Below are positions 23,100 through 30,206 of a stretch of DNA of 32,331 nt, one piece after another. Below the pieces are notes generated by a model. The model saw only the letters and a program-made list of their open reading frames with translations. It was not told the origin of the DNA and did not search any database. This DNA comes from an uncultured Clostridia bacterium (GTDB lineage Bacteria; Bacillota; Clostridia; UMGS1810). The position numbers were made by a program, and so were the translations under genes. The DNA lies in NCBI GenBank assembly GCA_905210855.1, contig CAJLYL010000007.1:1-32331 (forward strand), given 5' to 3'. The stretch's first letter is position 1; every line of letters begins with the position of its first letter.

Positions 23100-23173
23100 G
23101 GACGGGTGTGTATCATTTATTCTTAAGTGACGAGTTCAGCGCAGGCGCAAGAATAAATAATACATATCCGTCC
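23100..23173. repeat. 25-bp inverted repeat upstream of the middle promoter
   Basis: The arm beginning GGACGGGTGTGTATC (23100-23124) pairs with the arm ending CATATCCGTCC (23149-23173) over 25 positions. On plus-strand RNA there are two G-U pairs and one mismatch; on minus-strand RNA two mismatches and one G-U, so the plus-strand fold is better. The loop is 24 nt. It lies between the mor terminator and the middle promoter in a gap of about 250 bp without a gene. Confidence 0.7.
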
Positions 23174-23179
23174 AAAGCG

Positions 23180-23213
23180 AAAAAAACCGCCCGAATCTCT
23201 CCGAGCGGTCTTT
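23180..23213 (-). terminator. Early-operon terminator after mor
   Basis: ACCGC at one side and GCGGT at the other close a stem (with an inner CG/CG pair) around AATCTCTC, followed on the minus strand by seven U. It ends early transcription right after the mor stop, so the genes beyond it need their own promoter. Confidence 0.85.
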
Positions 23214-23221
23214 CCGTTTTT

Positions 23222-23557
23222 TTATTCATCTTCAAAAAATCTTACCTGGTCCGGCAAAGGTCTGCTACGCACTTCATTGATGTGCTCCGATACTATCTGC
23301 CGTATCTGCGTTTTTGTCAGGTTATATTTTTTCGCTAACTCGCCGAAATTATATCCGTCAAAATCCGCTTTAATCTTGCCGTTCCTCACGGGGCGCGTGA
23401 TAGCCTCAATCTTCGGAAAATATACCTGCTCGCCGCCATATATCTCCGCAACAAGCAGTGTCGCCTCAATGCCGATAACTCCGGCAAGCTGCTCATATAC
23501 CTCCGGTAGTTCCTCTAACTCCTCTAACCCCACACCCTCGTATTTTTTCTCATCCAT
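23222..23557 (-). CDS. mor: Mor-like transcription activator
   Basis: A 111-residue member of the Mor family, which activates the middle promoter of Mu. Marks are LPEVYEQLAGVIGIEATLLVAEIYGGEQVYFPK (family core, residues ~18-50) and a C-terminal HTH in FGELAKKYNLTKTQIRQIV (~70-90). The start is the ATG at 23557, about eight bases after AAGGG; an ATG two codons upstream is too close to that site. It is the last gene of the early operon and a terminator follows. Its likely target is the promoter at 23009-23051. Confidence 0.9.
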   Translation of the reverse strand: MDEKKYEGVGLEELEELPEVYEQLAGVIGIEATLLVAEIYGGEQVYFPKIEAITRPVRNGKIKADFDGYNFGELAKKYNLTKTQIRQIVSEHINEVRSRPLPDQVRFFEDE

Positions 23558-23562
23558 ACGCA

Positions 23563-24015
23563 TCACCCTTTCTTTGCCTTGGCATTGCGGATGTACCGTT
23601 TAATCATCTCCGTTATTGCTTGTGCCTGTTCGCTTGTGACCCACGCAAACGGTCTCTTGCGCACCGCGTCCATGCCTGTCACTTTCTTAATGATGCCTAT
23701 AAGCCTGTCGCCGATTTCCGCGTCGGACGGACTCACATTTGCCAGCTCGTACATCAGCCGCCATATCTTTTTCTCCTGTCCGGCGGAGATTTTGCACGAT
23801 TCAAACGCTCTCGCAAGCTCTTTTTTCACCGCCTCCGCCTCGGCATATGTCAGCCGGCTTATTGATTCCTTGCCGCAGACTGCATATACAAGCGCGTGGA
23901 GATTGTCCTCTCTCGTCCCGTCGCTTATGCCGAGATTTTTCGCACGTGCATATATGCAGGCTCTCTGCTTATGGGTTAATAAATCCACGGCTTGCCCTTT
24001 CTTGCTGAATGTCAT
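23563..24015 (-). CDS. gemA: GemA / gp16-like regulator
   Basis: A 150-residue protein of the GemA family of transposable phages: MTFSKKGQAVDLLTHKQRACIYARAKNLG at the start and QEKKIWRLMYELA with FAWVTSEQAQAITEMIKRY at the end are the family hallmarks. In Mu, GemA modulates host gene expression and supercoiling. It overlaps the upstream zinc protein by 47 bp and stops 6 bp before mor. Confidence 0.85.
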   Translation of the reverse strand: MTFSKKGQAVDLLTHKQRACIYARAKNLGISDGTREDNLHALVYAVCGKESISRLTYAEAEAVKKELARAFESCKISAGQEKKIWRLMYELANVSPSDAEIGDRLIGIIKKVTGMDAVRKRPFAWVTSEQAQAITEMIKRYIRNAKAKKG

Positions 24016-24253
24016 AGTAGATTCTCTCGGCGCATCTGCGGCATAAACGCCGATATCCGTAAGTCTTTAATCCGTCATAACCTCCGCAGAGAGTGCACGG
24101 ATAATCCAGTCTGCGTATGATGACGGCGTCTCTGCCGTCGCTGACTTCCATTTCCACTCCGCACGGCTTTACCAAACCAATCTCACGCCTTATGTCCTGC
24201 AATATTGTCAGCCCGAATGTCTCTGTCAGTTGTGATACTCTTTTAAGTCCCAT
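23969..24253 (-). CDS. AbrB-like protein with zinc knuckle
   Basis: A 94-residue protein. The first ~50 residues (VSQLTETFGLTILQDIRREIG, then VEMEVSDGRDAVIIRRLD) match the swapped-hairpin AbrB/SpoVT DNA-binding pattern. The rest carries two CxxC pairs (CTLCGG and LCRRC) that should bind one zinc. Such two-part proteins are transition-state-type regulators. AGGAGG precedes ATG 24253. It sits between the ATPase and GemA. The phage target is unknown. Confidence 0.65.
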   Translation of the reverse strand: MGLKRVSQLTETFGLTILQDIRREIGLVKPCGVEMEVSDGRDAVIIRRLDYPCTLCGGYDGLKTYGYRRLCRRCAERIYYDIQQERASRGFINP

Positions 24254-24266
24254 TTTTAATTCCTCC

Positions 24267-25196
24267 TCATATGCTCATTTCCATTTCTTTTGCCATTGCT
24301 ACAAGACCCTCATATGTCACATTCTCGTTGTCGAGCGCGTTGCTGTATAGATTGCACGCTCCTCGCAGTGCCTGTCTGCTCCGCGCCACGGCGAGAATAA
24401 ACTCCACGGACTGCTCATCATCCGCGATGTCGGGGCAGAGCAGCTCAATGTCCTTTTTTGTAATCTGTCGCGTATAATATTGTTTGTTCTGTTTCGTCCG
24501 ATTCATTATCTGCGCAAAATCCGCTCGCTTGTTTCCGGCGAGGTTGCAAGCCGTCTCCATGTTACCAACGAACACTACTCCGAGCGTCTGCCCTTTGTCC
24601 GCGAAATAGTCCGAAAACGCCCTTAAGCTCTCAATCGTCTTTATCGGCAAGTGCTGACTTTCGTCAAAGATGAGCACCATCTTGTCGCGCAGCTTGGTCG
24701 CTATCGCAAACCATAACTCATCAATGCTCTTTGCACTCACGCCCAACCTGTCCGCAAGCACTTTTAACACACTTTTAAGACCCTTTACACATGGATTAAC
24801 CGTTATTGCAATCGCTAAATTCGGGTTGTCGCTTACGAATTTCTGCACTGCTTTCGTCTTGCCCACTCCGGCGTCTCCGCAGGCTATCGCAAGACCGCCC
24901 TTGAGCTGACAGTTCTTTATGATTGCATATACATTCTGACTGATAGATGTCGGCACATAATCTGCCGTCACTCCGGCACTCGCTCTGTCATCGGCAAGTT
25001 CCACCGTGCTGAGATAGTTGTCTAATATCTCATAATACTTATCCGCGTTCCCCTTGTATTTTCCGTTTTTCAGCGACGAGATTACGCTGCTTGACACTCC
25101 CGTCAGCTCTCCTGTCTTGTTAATGCTTATCCCTTTTGATTTCGCAAGCAGATTCAGCTTGCGCATGATTTCCTGTCTCTGTTCTTCACTGTACAT
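24267..25196 (-). CDS. MuB-like transposition ATPase
   Basis: A 309-residue AAA+ ATPase that would choose target DNA and stimulate the transposase. An N-terminal HTH (residues ~15-45, SINKTGELTGVSSSVISSLKNG) precedes Walker A GDAGVGKT (107-114) and Walker B VLIFDE (174-179). GNMETACNLAGNKRADFAQIMNR holds the sensor region. This domain order equals MuB. GGGAGGAG precedes ATG 25196. It follows the transposase, separated by 181 bp holding a palindromic repeat. Confidence 0.92.
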   Translation of the reverse strand: MYSEEQRQEIMRKLNLLAKSKGISINKTGELTGVSSSVISSLKNGKYKGNADKYYEILDNYLSTVELADDRASAGVTADYVPTSISQNVYAIIKNCQLKGGLAIACGDAGVGKTKAVQKFVSDNPNLAIAITVNPCVKGLKSVLKVLADRLGVSAKSIDELWFAIATKLRDKMVLIFDESQHLPIKTIESLRAFSDYFADKGQTLGVVFVGNMETACNLAGNKRADFAQIMNRTKQNKQYYTRQITKKDIELLCPDIADDEQSVEFILAVARSRQALRGACNLYSNALDNENVTYEGLVAMAKEMEMSI

Positions 25197-25240
25197 CTGT
25201 TTCTCCTCCCACTATTTTAATTATTCTTCGCCCCACGCAT

Positions 25241-25378
25241 AGGCTCCCCTGTGCAAGGGCGATGCTTGCCGGCGGCAAGCGTTTATCGCCGACCGAGGCA
25301 GAGCCGAGACCGCTGTCGGCGCATTAATATTATTTTGTCAAAAATAATATTAAATGAAATAGCCGACTGAGGTGTTGT
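25241..25378. repeat. Palindromic repeat, copy 1 (expanded)
   Basis: Shares GGCTCCCCTGTGCAAGGG at one end and a GTCGGCGCATT...AATGAAATAGCCGACTGAGG segment with the copy at 28055-28142, but carries ~50 extra bases in between, including the stem GCTTGCCG/CGGCAAGC. Long nested inverted repeats end in TTGT. It fills the gap between transposase and ATPase genes and reaches the first base of the transposase stop codon. It resembles the small palindromic elements scattered through gut Clostridia genomes. Confidence 0.75.
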
Positions 25379-27321
25379 CACTTTCTCCTTGCCTCCGCAT
25401 TCCTGTTCATTTTGTTTATGTCGATGATAACCGGCATTACATCTCCGGCAACCGCCTTGAGCGGTTCCTCTCTCTGTTCTCCGGATACCACGGGAATGAT
25501 GACTTTCGGCTCTTGGATGACAAACTTCTGCTTGCCCTTGTGCGCTCTCCTCAACTCCATGTCGAGCATATCAATTCTTGCGCACGGCTCAAGTCTCTCT
25601 TTGTAGTCCCTGAGGTTCTTGCGGATTGCTCTGCCGACTTCGTGCACCTTCGCTTGCGCCAACGCCACATCTTCATGCTCCGCGTCGAATTTGATTCGCG
25701 TCTCCTGTGATAACGGCAGCGTCGTGATGTATTTGTCGCTTTCCGAGTTGTACACCCTCACCGTGCCCAGGTCTGACGGGTCATATCGCAAGTATACCTT
25801 TTCGCCTTGCATCTTCCATGTTTCCTCGTTCCAGTAGTCCAATCGCTCTCCGGCTATGGTGAGGTGCACTCCGTTTCTGCCCACCGTCTGCGCTCTGGTG
25901 CTCCTCATCAGCATAAGGTTGAGGTCGTCCTCATTAATAGCCTTGCGCTGCTCCTTGATGTAGCTGTTCCATACCTCCACACGGCTCATCTTCCTGTCGG
26001 CTTGCACCGCTCCGGTGTAACTGCCGACATTGTAGATGCCGTCCGCATAATCGGCAAATGCCGTGCTCACCGTGCTGTCGGTCGGTATCTCTCCGCTCTT
26101 GAGCACACTTTTCAGTCGCTCCGGCTTTTCGAGTACATTTCCGCCGCAGAATGTGACAAAACTCTTTGAGAAATCCTCTTTTATCGTTCTGAACACTCGC
26201 TCAATCGGCTTCGCCTTGGCGTTCTTGACTATGGCGTTTATCATCTCAATTCCCAATCTTGCGAATACCGGATGTGCCACCACCTCGTTAATCTGACTTT
26301 TGCGCGTCCTGTGACCTCTGCCGGCAAGGTCGTGAGTGAGGAACTCGGAACCGTTGTCGAAATACACCTTTTTCGGTATTCCGAATCGCATTATGCCGTG
26401 CCGCAGTGCTATGAGTGTGCTCTGACTGTTCGGGTTCTCCGTAATGTTCCACCCGACGAGCACTCCGCTCCGCGCGTCCAGAAATGCGGTGAGGTATAGC
26501 CTGTGTTTCATCTCTTTTTCCTCGTCATAACTGATTATGTCGAGTGTGTGGTTGTCGGCAATCCATATGTCATTCGGCGACAGACTGTGGTAATCTCGGC
26601 TGATGTATGGAGCAGCCTTGTCAAGCATTGCTTTGTTGCCCTCCCGTCCGGCTATGAGCACCGCTTTCGGCACTTCCGCCAGTCGCCGCCGGAATGCCGA
26701 TTGACTCGGTATCATATTCACAAGCTGCGGCAGCGTCTCCTCAATGTTTGCCACCGTGTTGAGATAGCACTTGTTTACGCTCGGTCTGTTCTCGTTGAGG
26801 TAGTAATACATGAACCTGTCCCAGACTTCCTGCGGAATACTGCTCACTCCCTTGTTGTATCCTCCGCGCTTGTCCACCAGTCCGCTGATGTTGCCCTCCC
26901 TGATACATCGCCACCGTTTGTACAGTCCGGCTATGCACATCTGACTGTACGGACCGTGTTGCTCCTTGTATCCCTCAATAAACATCGCGTCCGCCTCAGC
27001 TTTGCTGTCGGATGCGTCGCGGAATCGCAGCCATTCGGCTATGATGTCATACCACCGCTTTATTTCTTCTCTCTCACTCTCCGTGAAGTTCTCCAACGCC
27101 TCATCACTGACCCTCAATATGCTCGGTCGTGCGAATTTCGAGCGGTAATATCTCGCCCGAATATCCTCGGGGAGAGATTCGAGGGGGAACATATATTGTT
27201 TGCAACCTTTATCATTAATGATTATTTCGCTGATAAGAGTTCCCCTAAGTGCTTTTTGCTTAATAATACTGACTCCACATCCGGCAATTTCCGCGAGTTC
27301 TTTCACTGTCAGCTTTATCAT
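25378..27321 (-). CDS. MuA-like DDE transposase
   Basis: A 647-residue transposase that would integrate and replicate the phage by transposition. An N-terminal HTH (KELAEIAGCGVSIIKQKALRG) for end binding precedes the RNase-H-like core with Asp256 (IADNHTLD), Asp322 (YFDNGSEF) and Glu374 (KPIERVFR). Spacings of 65 and 51 residues are close to those of MuA. The C-terminal region holds the beta-barrel and a basic tail. It overlaps the small HTH gene by ATGA; a purine-rich GGAAAGAGGG lies before ATG 27321. The length is close to MuA (663). Confidence 0.95.
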   Translation of the reverse strand: MIKLTVKELAEIAGCGVSIIKQKALRGTLISEIIINDKGCKQYMFPLESLPEDIRARYYRSKFARPSILRVSDEALENFTESEREEIKRWYDIIAEWLRFRDASDSKAEADAMFIEGYKEQHGPYSQMCIAGLYKRWRCIREGNISGLVDKRGGYNKGVSSIPQEVWDRFMYYYLNENRPSVNKCYLNTVANIEETLPQLVNMIPSQSAFRRRLAEVPKAVLIAGREGNKAMLDKAAPYISRDYHSLSPNDIWIADNHTLDIISYDEEKEMKHRLYLTAFLDARSGVLVGWNITENPNSQSTLIALRHGIMRFGIPKKVYFDNGSEFLTHDLAGRGHRTRKSQINEVVAHPVFARLGIEMINAIVKNAKAKPIERVFRTIKEDFSKSFVTFCGGNVLEKPERLKSVLKSGEIPTDSTVSTAFADYADGIYNVGSYTGAVQADRKMSRVEVWNSYIKEQRKAINEDDLNLMLMRSTRAQTVGRNGVHLTIAGERLDYWNEETWKMQGEKVYLRYDPSDLGTVRVYNSESDKYITTLPLSQETRIKFDAEHEDVALAQAKVHEVGRAIRKNLRDYKERLEPCARIDMLDMELRRAHKGKQKFVIQEPKVIIPVVSGEQREEPLKAVAGDVMPVIIDINKMNRNAEARRK

Positions 27322-27536
27322 ATTGCCGCCCTCTTTCCGTCCTTCCAGTTGTCTATGATTTCGTAAACTATTTTAATGACCGCCTCGCTCTGTGGTCCGC
27401 ACACGGTTCCGCGGATGTATGCGCTCAGTTGCTGTTGATACAGTCTCGGGTAACCTCTCTTTTTCAGTTCCTCAAGCAAATCCCTCTGCGTCTTGCCGAG
27501 CTTCATCAGTTCAATCATTATGCTGTTGTATCCCAT
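27318..27536 (-). CDS. Small HTH protein, Ner-like position
   Basis: A 72-residue protein with one probable helix-turn-helix (KTQRDLLEELKKRGYPRLYQQQLSAYI). Located directly before the transposase, it takes the place of Ner in Mu, a small early repressor. Sequence resemblance is to generic phage Xre-type domains rather than Ner itself. GAGGGGG precedes ATG 27536. Confidence 0.65.
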   Translation of the reverse strand: MGYNSIMIELMKLGKTQRDLLEELKKRGYPRLYQQQLSAYIRGTVCGPQSEAVIKIVYEIIDNWKDGKRAAI

Positions 27537-27538
27537 GT

Positions 27539-27811
27539 TCAGACCCCCTCTGTTAATGTGTATATCGGTATTGCCTCAATCCCCTCCGGTATTGCCGATT
27601 CATACGAAAAGTATATGTCATGCTCACCGCACCGGATTATTCTCCGCGAGTCGTTAATCGCTGTTATTCCGGGCGGAGTGCCGTGCCGCTTGATAAGCTT
27701 AACCGCTTCTCGGTAGTAATATCCGCTCACTATCGGCGTCAACCCACAGTCGATGTATATGTCGCTCTCCTTTGCCTGCCTTATCACGAACTCAAAATCG
27801 AATTTATCCAT
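27539..27811 (-). CDS. Early protein of unknown function
   Basis: A 90-residue protein (MDKFDFEFVIRQAKESDIYID; RRIIRCGEHDIYFSYESAIPEG). No family is recognised and no membrane segment is seen. The start is the ATG at 27811, ten bases after GGAG; upstream codons in frame lack a site. It overlaps the preceding gene by 8 bp and stops 2 bp before the HTH gene. Confidence 0.6.
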   Translation of the reverse strand: MDKFDFEFVIRQAKESDIYIDCGLTPIVSGYYYREAVKLIKRHGTPPGITAINDSRRIIRCGEHDIYFSYESAIPEGIEAIPIYTLTEGV

Positions 27812-28019
27812 TGTATTCACACTCCTCGCATCTTCTCCGCTCCGCCACGCAGTCGCCGTAGTCACGGCTCATGTCGCACGCCTCCGTGTCCTTCCAAAAC
27901 TTGTTCCGGCGCATTTCTTCAATCTGCCTCTTGGCAAGATACTGACCTGTTGTCAATCCCTCGTCTCTCGCCGCCTTTTCGATGTCCGCCAGCGATTCAA
28001 TGTCTTTTTTCTTCTTCAT
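27804..28019 (-). CDS. Small Cys-containing early protein
   Basis: A 71-residue, highly charged protein starting MKKKKDIESLADIEKAARDEG and ending with Cys-rich RRRCEECEYNG. An earlier Cys occurs in EACDMSRDYGDC, so four to five Cys could bind a metal. The start is the ATG at 28019 after GGAGGA; upstream frame (23 codons) runs into the palindromic repeat and is not likely coding. Function unknown. Confidence 0.6.
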   Translation of the reverse strand: MKKKKDIESLADIEKAARDEGLTTGQYLAKRQIEEMRRNKFWKDTEACDMSRDYGDCVAERRRCEECEYNG

Positions 28020-28054
28020 ATATATGCACTCCTCCGTATTCTTGCCCCGTGTAA

Positions 28055-28142
28055 AGGCTCCCCTGTGCAAGGGGAGCTGTCGGCGCATTGATATTATTTT
28101 GCAAAAAATAATATCAAATGAAATAGCCGACTGAGGGGTTGT
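28055..28142. repeat. Palindromic repeat, copy 2 (compact)
   Basis: GGCTCCCCT/AGGGGAGC form one hairpin, GTCGGC/GCCGAC an outer stem and GATATTATTTT/AAAATAATATC an inner stem, ending TGAGGGGTTGT. It fills the gap between the LysM gene and the next small gene. Copy 1 lies at 25241-25378. Both occur in intergenic gaps of the early operon. Confidence 0.8.
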
Positions 28143-28148
28143 ATTAAC

Positions 28149-28571
28149 TCACTCCACCATGTCCGGCATCTCAATAATCTGCCCCGGATAGATGACCGAC
28201 TGCTTAATTCCGTTCATCCGCTCAATCTTCCTCACCATCCGCCGCAAATCAACCTCATCGCCGTATGTATCATATGCTATGCTCCATACGCTCTCGCCAC
28301 TCTGTACTATGTGATAGATGTATTCCTCGTCATTCTTGTTTGCCGCGCCGATGTATACCGTGCCGATGAGCACCCATGCAATCAATCCGGCAACATAGAT
28401 TATTAATTTCTTGCGGAACTTACCGTAGTTCGTGTACATATATCGCACAAACTTGAAAAACCTGATGTCGTTCTCCTTGGCAACCATTTCGATAGCCACC
28501 GCCGCCAACAACCCGATAAACATATATAACACCGCCGTCCCGGCAATCATGGCAATAATCAATCCTCTCAT
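28149..28571 (-). CDS. Membrane protein with extracellular LysM domain
   Basis: A 140-residue protein. Two transmembrane helices (about 3-28 and 57-77, IIYVAGLIAWVLIGTVYIGA) are followed by a LysM motif at ~85-137 (YHIVQSGESVWSIAYDTYGDE, RMNGIKQSVIYPGQIIEMP), which binds N-acetylglucosamine chains. If the topology places LysM outside, it would tether the membrane to peptidoglycan. Expressed from the early operon, it may block superinfection or alter the wall; this is inference. It is ATGA-coupled to the preceding gene with GGAGG before ATG 28571. Confidence 0.7.
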   Translation of the reverse strand: MRGLIIAMIAGTAVLYMFIGLLAAVAIEMVAKENDIRFFKFVRYMYTNYGKFRKKLIIYVAGLIAWVLIGTVYIGAANKNDEEYIYHIVQSGESVWSIAYDTYGDEVDLRRMVRKIERMNGIKQSVIYPGQIIEMPDMVE

Positions 28572-28747
28572 CTTTGCACCTCCGAATTATTCAACTCGTC
28601 CGCAACTCTTTCGAGCTCCTCACGGTTGTCGCTGTATTCGCCGTAGTATTCAAGATTTCCGCTGTGCATCGGGCGTGATGTATCCCTCAGCCTTGCGACT
28701 GTATACCCGACTGTCGGGTTGTATATTACTTTCCATATCCCTTTCAT
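28568..28747 (-). CDS. Small early protein of unknown function
   Basis: A 59-residue charged protein (MKGIWKVIYNPTVGYTVARL, then EYSDNREELERVADELNNSE). No family was recognised beyond similarity in style to short phage early proteins. The start is the ATG at 28747 after GGAG; it begins at the stop region of the DUF551 gene. Confidence 0.55.
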   Translation of the reverse strand: MKGIWKVIYNPTVGYTVARLRDTSRPMHSGNLEYYGEYSDNREELERVADELNNSEVQR

Positions 28748-29112
28748 CACTCCGCACCTCCCGGTGCTCCCGGCATCGGCATCCAGTGTGTCGCCTTGCC
28801 GTACATGTCTTCTAAGCAAAACGCACCGAATTGGAGCGAGATATCACTCCTGACCGTCCCGTCCGCAAATGCTACAATAGCCGTTTCAGTCGCCTCCGGC
28901 AACCTTTCCTCAACGCTTATCCATCGCATTTCCGGATGCTCGTCACACCACTTTACGATTGCCTCGCTTGCCTCCTTGTAATGCTCCATGATGAACTTGC
29001 CGCAGTTTATATCTTTGCCGTTGCTTGCCCTATCCAGCGGACAGTCCGCGCATTTCAGCGTGTCACACATCCGTGCGTGGTCGTATGCCGTAGCCTCTCT
29101 TAACTTTTTCAT
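28747..29112 (-). CDS. DUF551 domain protein
   Basis: A 121-residue protein with an N-terminal Cys-bearing segment (CDTLKCADCPLDRASNGKDINC) and a C-terminal DUF551 region (RWISVEERLPEATETAIVAFADGTV ending HWMPMPGAPGGAE). DUF551 proteins are common small phage proteins without a known job. It is the first gene of the early operon; AGGAGG precedes ATG 29112. Confidence 0.7.
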   Translation of the reverse strand: MKKLREATAYDHARMCDTLKCADCPLDRASNGKDINCGKFIMEHYKEASEAIVKWCDEHPEMRWISVEERLPEATETAIVAFADGTVRSDISLQFGAFCLEDMYGKATHWMPMPGAPGGAE

Positions 29113-29136
29113 TTTTACTGACCTCCTAAATTTTTC

Positions 29137-29165
29137 TTGACCTGGTCAGCAATATGTGATAAAAT
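29137..29165 (+). promoter_or_regulatory. Plus-strand promoter inside the switch region
   Basis: TTGACC (29137-29142), 17 bp, TAAAAT (29160-29165). Dyad half-sites TGGTCAGC (29143-29150) and GCTGACCA (29169-29176) straddle the -10, so it is probably repressed or cooperatively bound. It could drive the lysogeny operon, with a 5' leader of about 230 nt overlapping the early promoter and its operators. Confidence 0.55.
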
Positions 29166-29193
29166 AGAGCTGACCAAATTTTCAAAACTTGCG

Positions 29194-29219
29194 ATGCTGA
29201 CTTGTGCACCAACCAGCAT
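29194..29219. promoter_or_regulatory. Dyad operator candidate
   Basis: ATGCTG (29194-29199) and CAGCAT (29214-29219) enclose a second, smaller near-palindrome, TTGTGCACCAA. It lies in the 5' leader between the plus- and minus-strand promoters. Confidence 0.4.
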
Positions 29220-29279
29220 TGCTTGTTTTGTATCCTTTTACCGAATGTTTCAACAACAATATTATTGTTTACGATTAAT

Positions 29280-29308
29280 ATTATATTTCCTCAATTGAGG
29301 AATGTCAA
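29280..29308 (-). promoter_or_regulatory. Early promoter with operator in the spacer
   Basis: On the minus strand TTGACA (29308-29303), exactly 17 bp, TATAAT (29285-29280): a perfect consensus. The spacer contains the palindrome TTCCTCAATTGAGGAA (29287-29302), so a bound repressor would block polymerase outright. A second operator of the same family lies 10 bp upstream. This promoter should drive the whole early operon to the terminator after mor. Confidence 0.88.
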
Positions 29309-29311
29309 TAG

Positions 29312-29335
29312 TTATTTCCTCGTTTGAGGAAATAA
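29312..29335. promoter_or_regulatory. Second repressor operator
   Basis: Perfect 10-bp arms TTATTTCCTC (29312-29321) and GAGGAAATAA (29326-29335) around GTTT. It shares the TTCCTC/GAGGAA half-sites with the spacer operator; centres are 29 bp apart. Confidence 0.8.
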
Positions 29336-29340
29336 TAGCA

Positions 29341-29376
29341 TTTTGCACAAGTATATATTGCATAAATTGTGCAAAA
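29341..29376. promoter_or_regulatory. Inverted repeat before the repressor gene
   Basis: TTTTGCACAA (29341-29350) and TTGTGCAAAA (29367-29376), perfect 10-bp arms with a 16-bp spacer. It lies 25-60 bp before the first repressor's ATG and differs from the TTCCTC operators. It may be the operator of the second repressor or an RNA hairpin in the leader. Confidence 0.55.
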
Positions 29377-29400
29377 CAACAAATAAAGAAGGTGTATTAT

Positions 29401-29760
29401 ATGTTTTTAGAACGGACTCTTGATTTGATTCAGAAAAAAGGAATCACTAAAAATAAGCTATTAACCGATTTGCATTTATCTAAAAATAGCTTTTTGAATT
29501 GGTCAGAACGCGGAAATATACCAAGTGCGGAAGTGGTGCAAAAAATAGCTGATTATCTTGATGTGCCACTTGATTATCTTTTGGGGCGGACAGATGACCC
29601 GAATCAAAAGCCGGGCGAGACCAACATCCGATTTGATGAATTTGAATTTGCCATGCACAACGAGACAAAAGATTTGTCGGATGACGATAAAAATATGCTC
29701 TTAGACATGGCAAGGATATTAAAGAATAGGGTCATGGAAAAAAACAATTCAAAAGAATAA
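29401..29760 (+). CDS. Xre-type phage repressor 1 (CI/ImmR-like)
   Basis: A 119-residue repressor with an N-terminal Xre HTH (LDLIQKKGITKNKLLTDLHL, SFLNWSERGNIPSAEVVQKI, ADYLDVPLDYLLGRTDDP) and a C-terminal part (~75-119) for dimerisation. The start is the ATG at 29401, eight bases after GAAGG; the frame is open to 29302 without a site. The next gene is an ImmA-like protease, the partner that inactivates repressors of the ImmR kind. It probably binds the TTCCTC operators at 29287-29335. Confidence 0.85.
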   Translation: MFLERTLDLIQKKGITKNKLLTDLHLSKNSFLNWSERGNIPSAEVVQKIADYLDVPLDYLLGRTDDPNQKPGETNIRFDEFEFAMHNETKDLSDDDKNMLLDMARILKNRVMEKNNSKE

Positions 29761-29772
29761 CGGGGACATTAT

Positions 29773-30195
29773 ATGCAATGCTTGATAGATGTACATAATA
29801 AAATATTCGATGAGAATATAGAATTGATAGACTATCGCATGACAAATGGTGATGCCGTCACTGTAAAATGTATAGATTCATACGGCATATTTGTTGACCG
29901 CAGTAAATTTGAAGATTCAAACTCAGAGTTTGTTGCACTTGCACACGAATACGGTCACTGTAAGAGCGGTGCGACACATCATCTATCCAGTCCTCTTGAA
30001 ATGATAGAACAACATGAATATCGTGCCGACCGTGCAGCAGTGCATGAGTTTTTGCCTTTTGAGAAAATCCGCGAGGCATTTGAGCACGGATGCGCTGAAC
30101 TTTGGCAGCTTGCCGAGTTTTTGGATATGCCTGCCGAATTTATCAAAAAAGCTATTGAAATATACCGCGCCGAAGGTTTTATTTTAACTTATTAG
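29773..30195 (+). CDS. ImmA/IrrE-family metalloprotease 1
   Basis: A 140-residue zinc protease. The HEYGH motif (58-62) gives two His ligands and the catalytic Glu; EYRADRAA (82-89) supplies the third ligand region. ImmA proteins cleave their cognate Xre repressor to induce the element. Ribosome site GGGGAC lies five bases before ATG 29773, 12 bp after the repressor gene. Confidence 0.85.
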   Translation: MQCLIDVHNKIFDENIELIDYRMTNGDAVTVKCIDSYGIFVDRSKFEDSNSEFVALAHEYGHCKSGATHHLSSPLEMIEQHEYRADRAAVHEFLPFEKIREAFEHGCAELWQLAEFLDMPAEFIKKAIEIYRAEGFILTY

Positions 30196-30206
30196 AGGTG
30201 GATGCT

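Noticed and set aside
29302..29400. Upstream extension of repressor 1 from ATG 29302
   Set aside because: It would start inside the early promoter and run through the operators; the ATG at 29401 has a well-placed ribosome site and matches family length.
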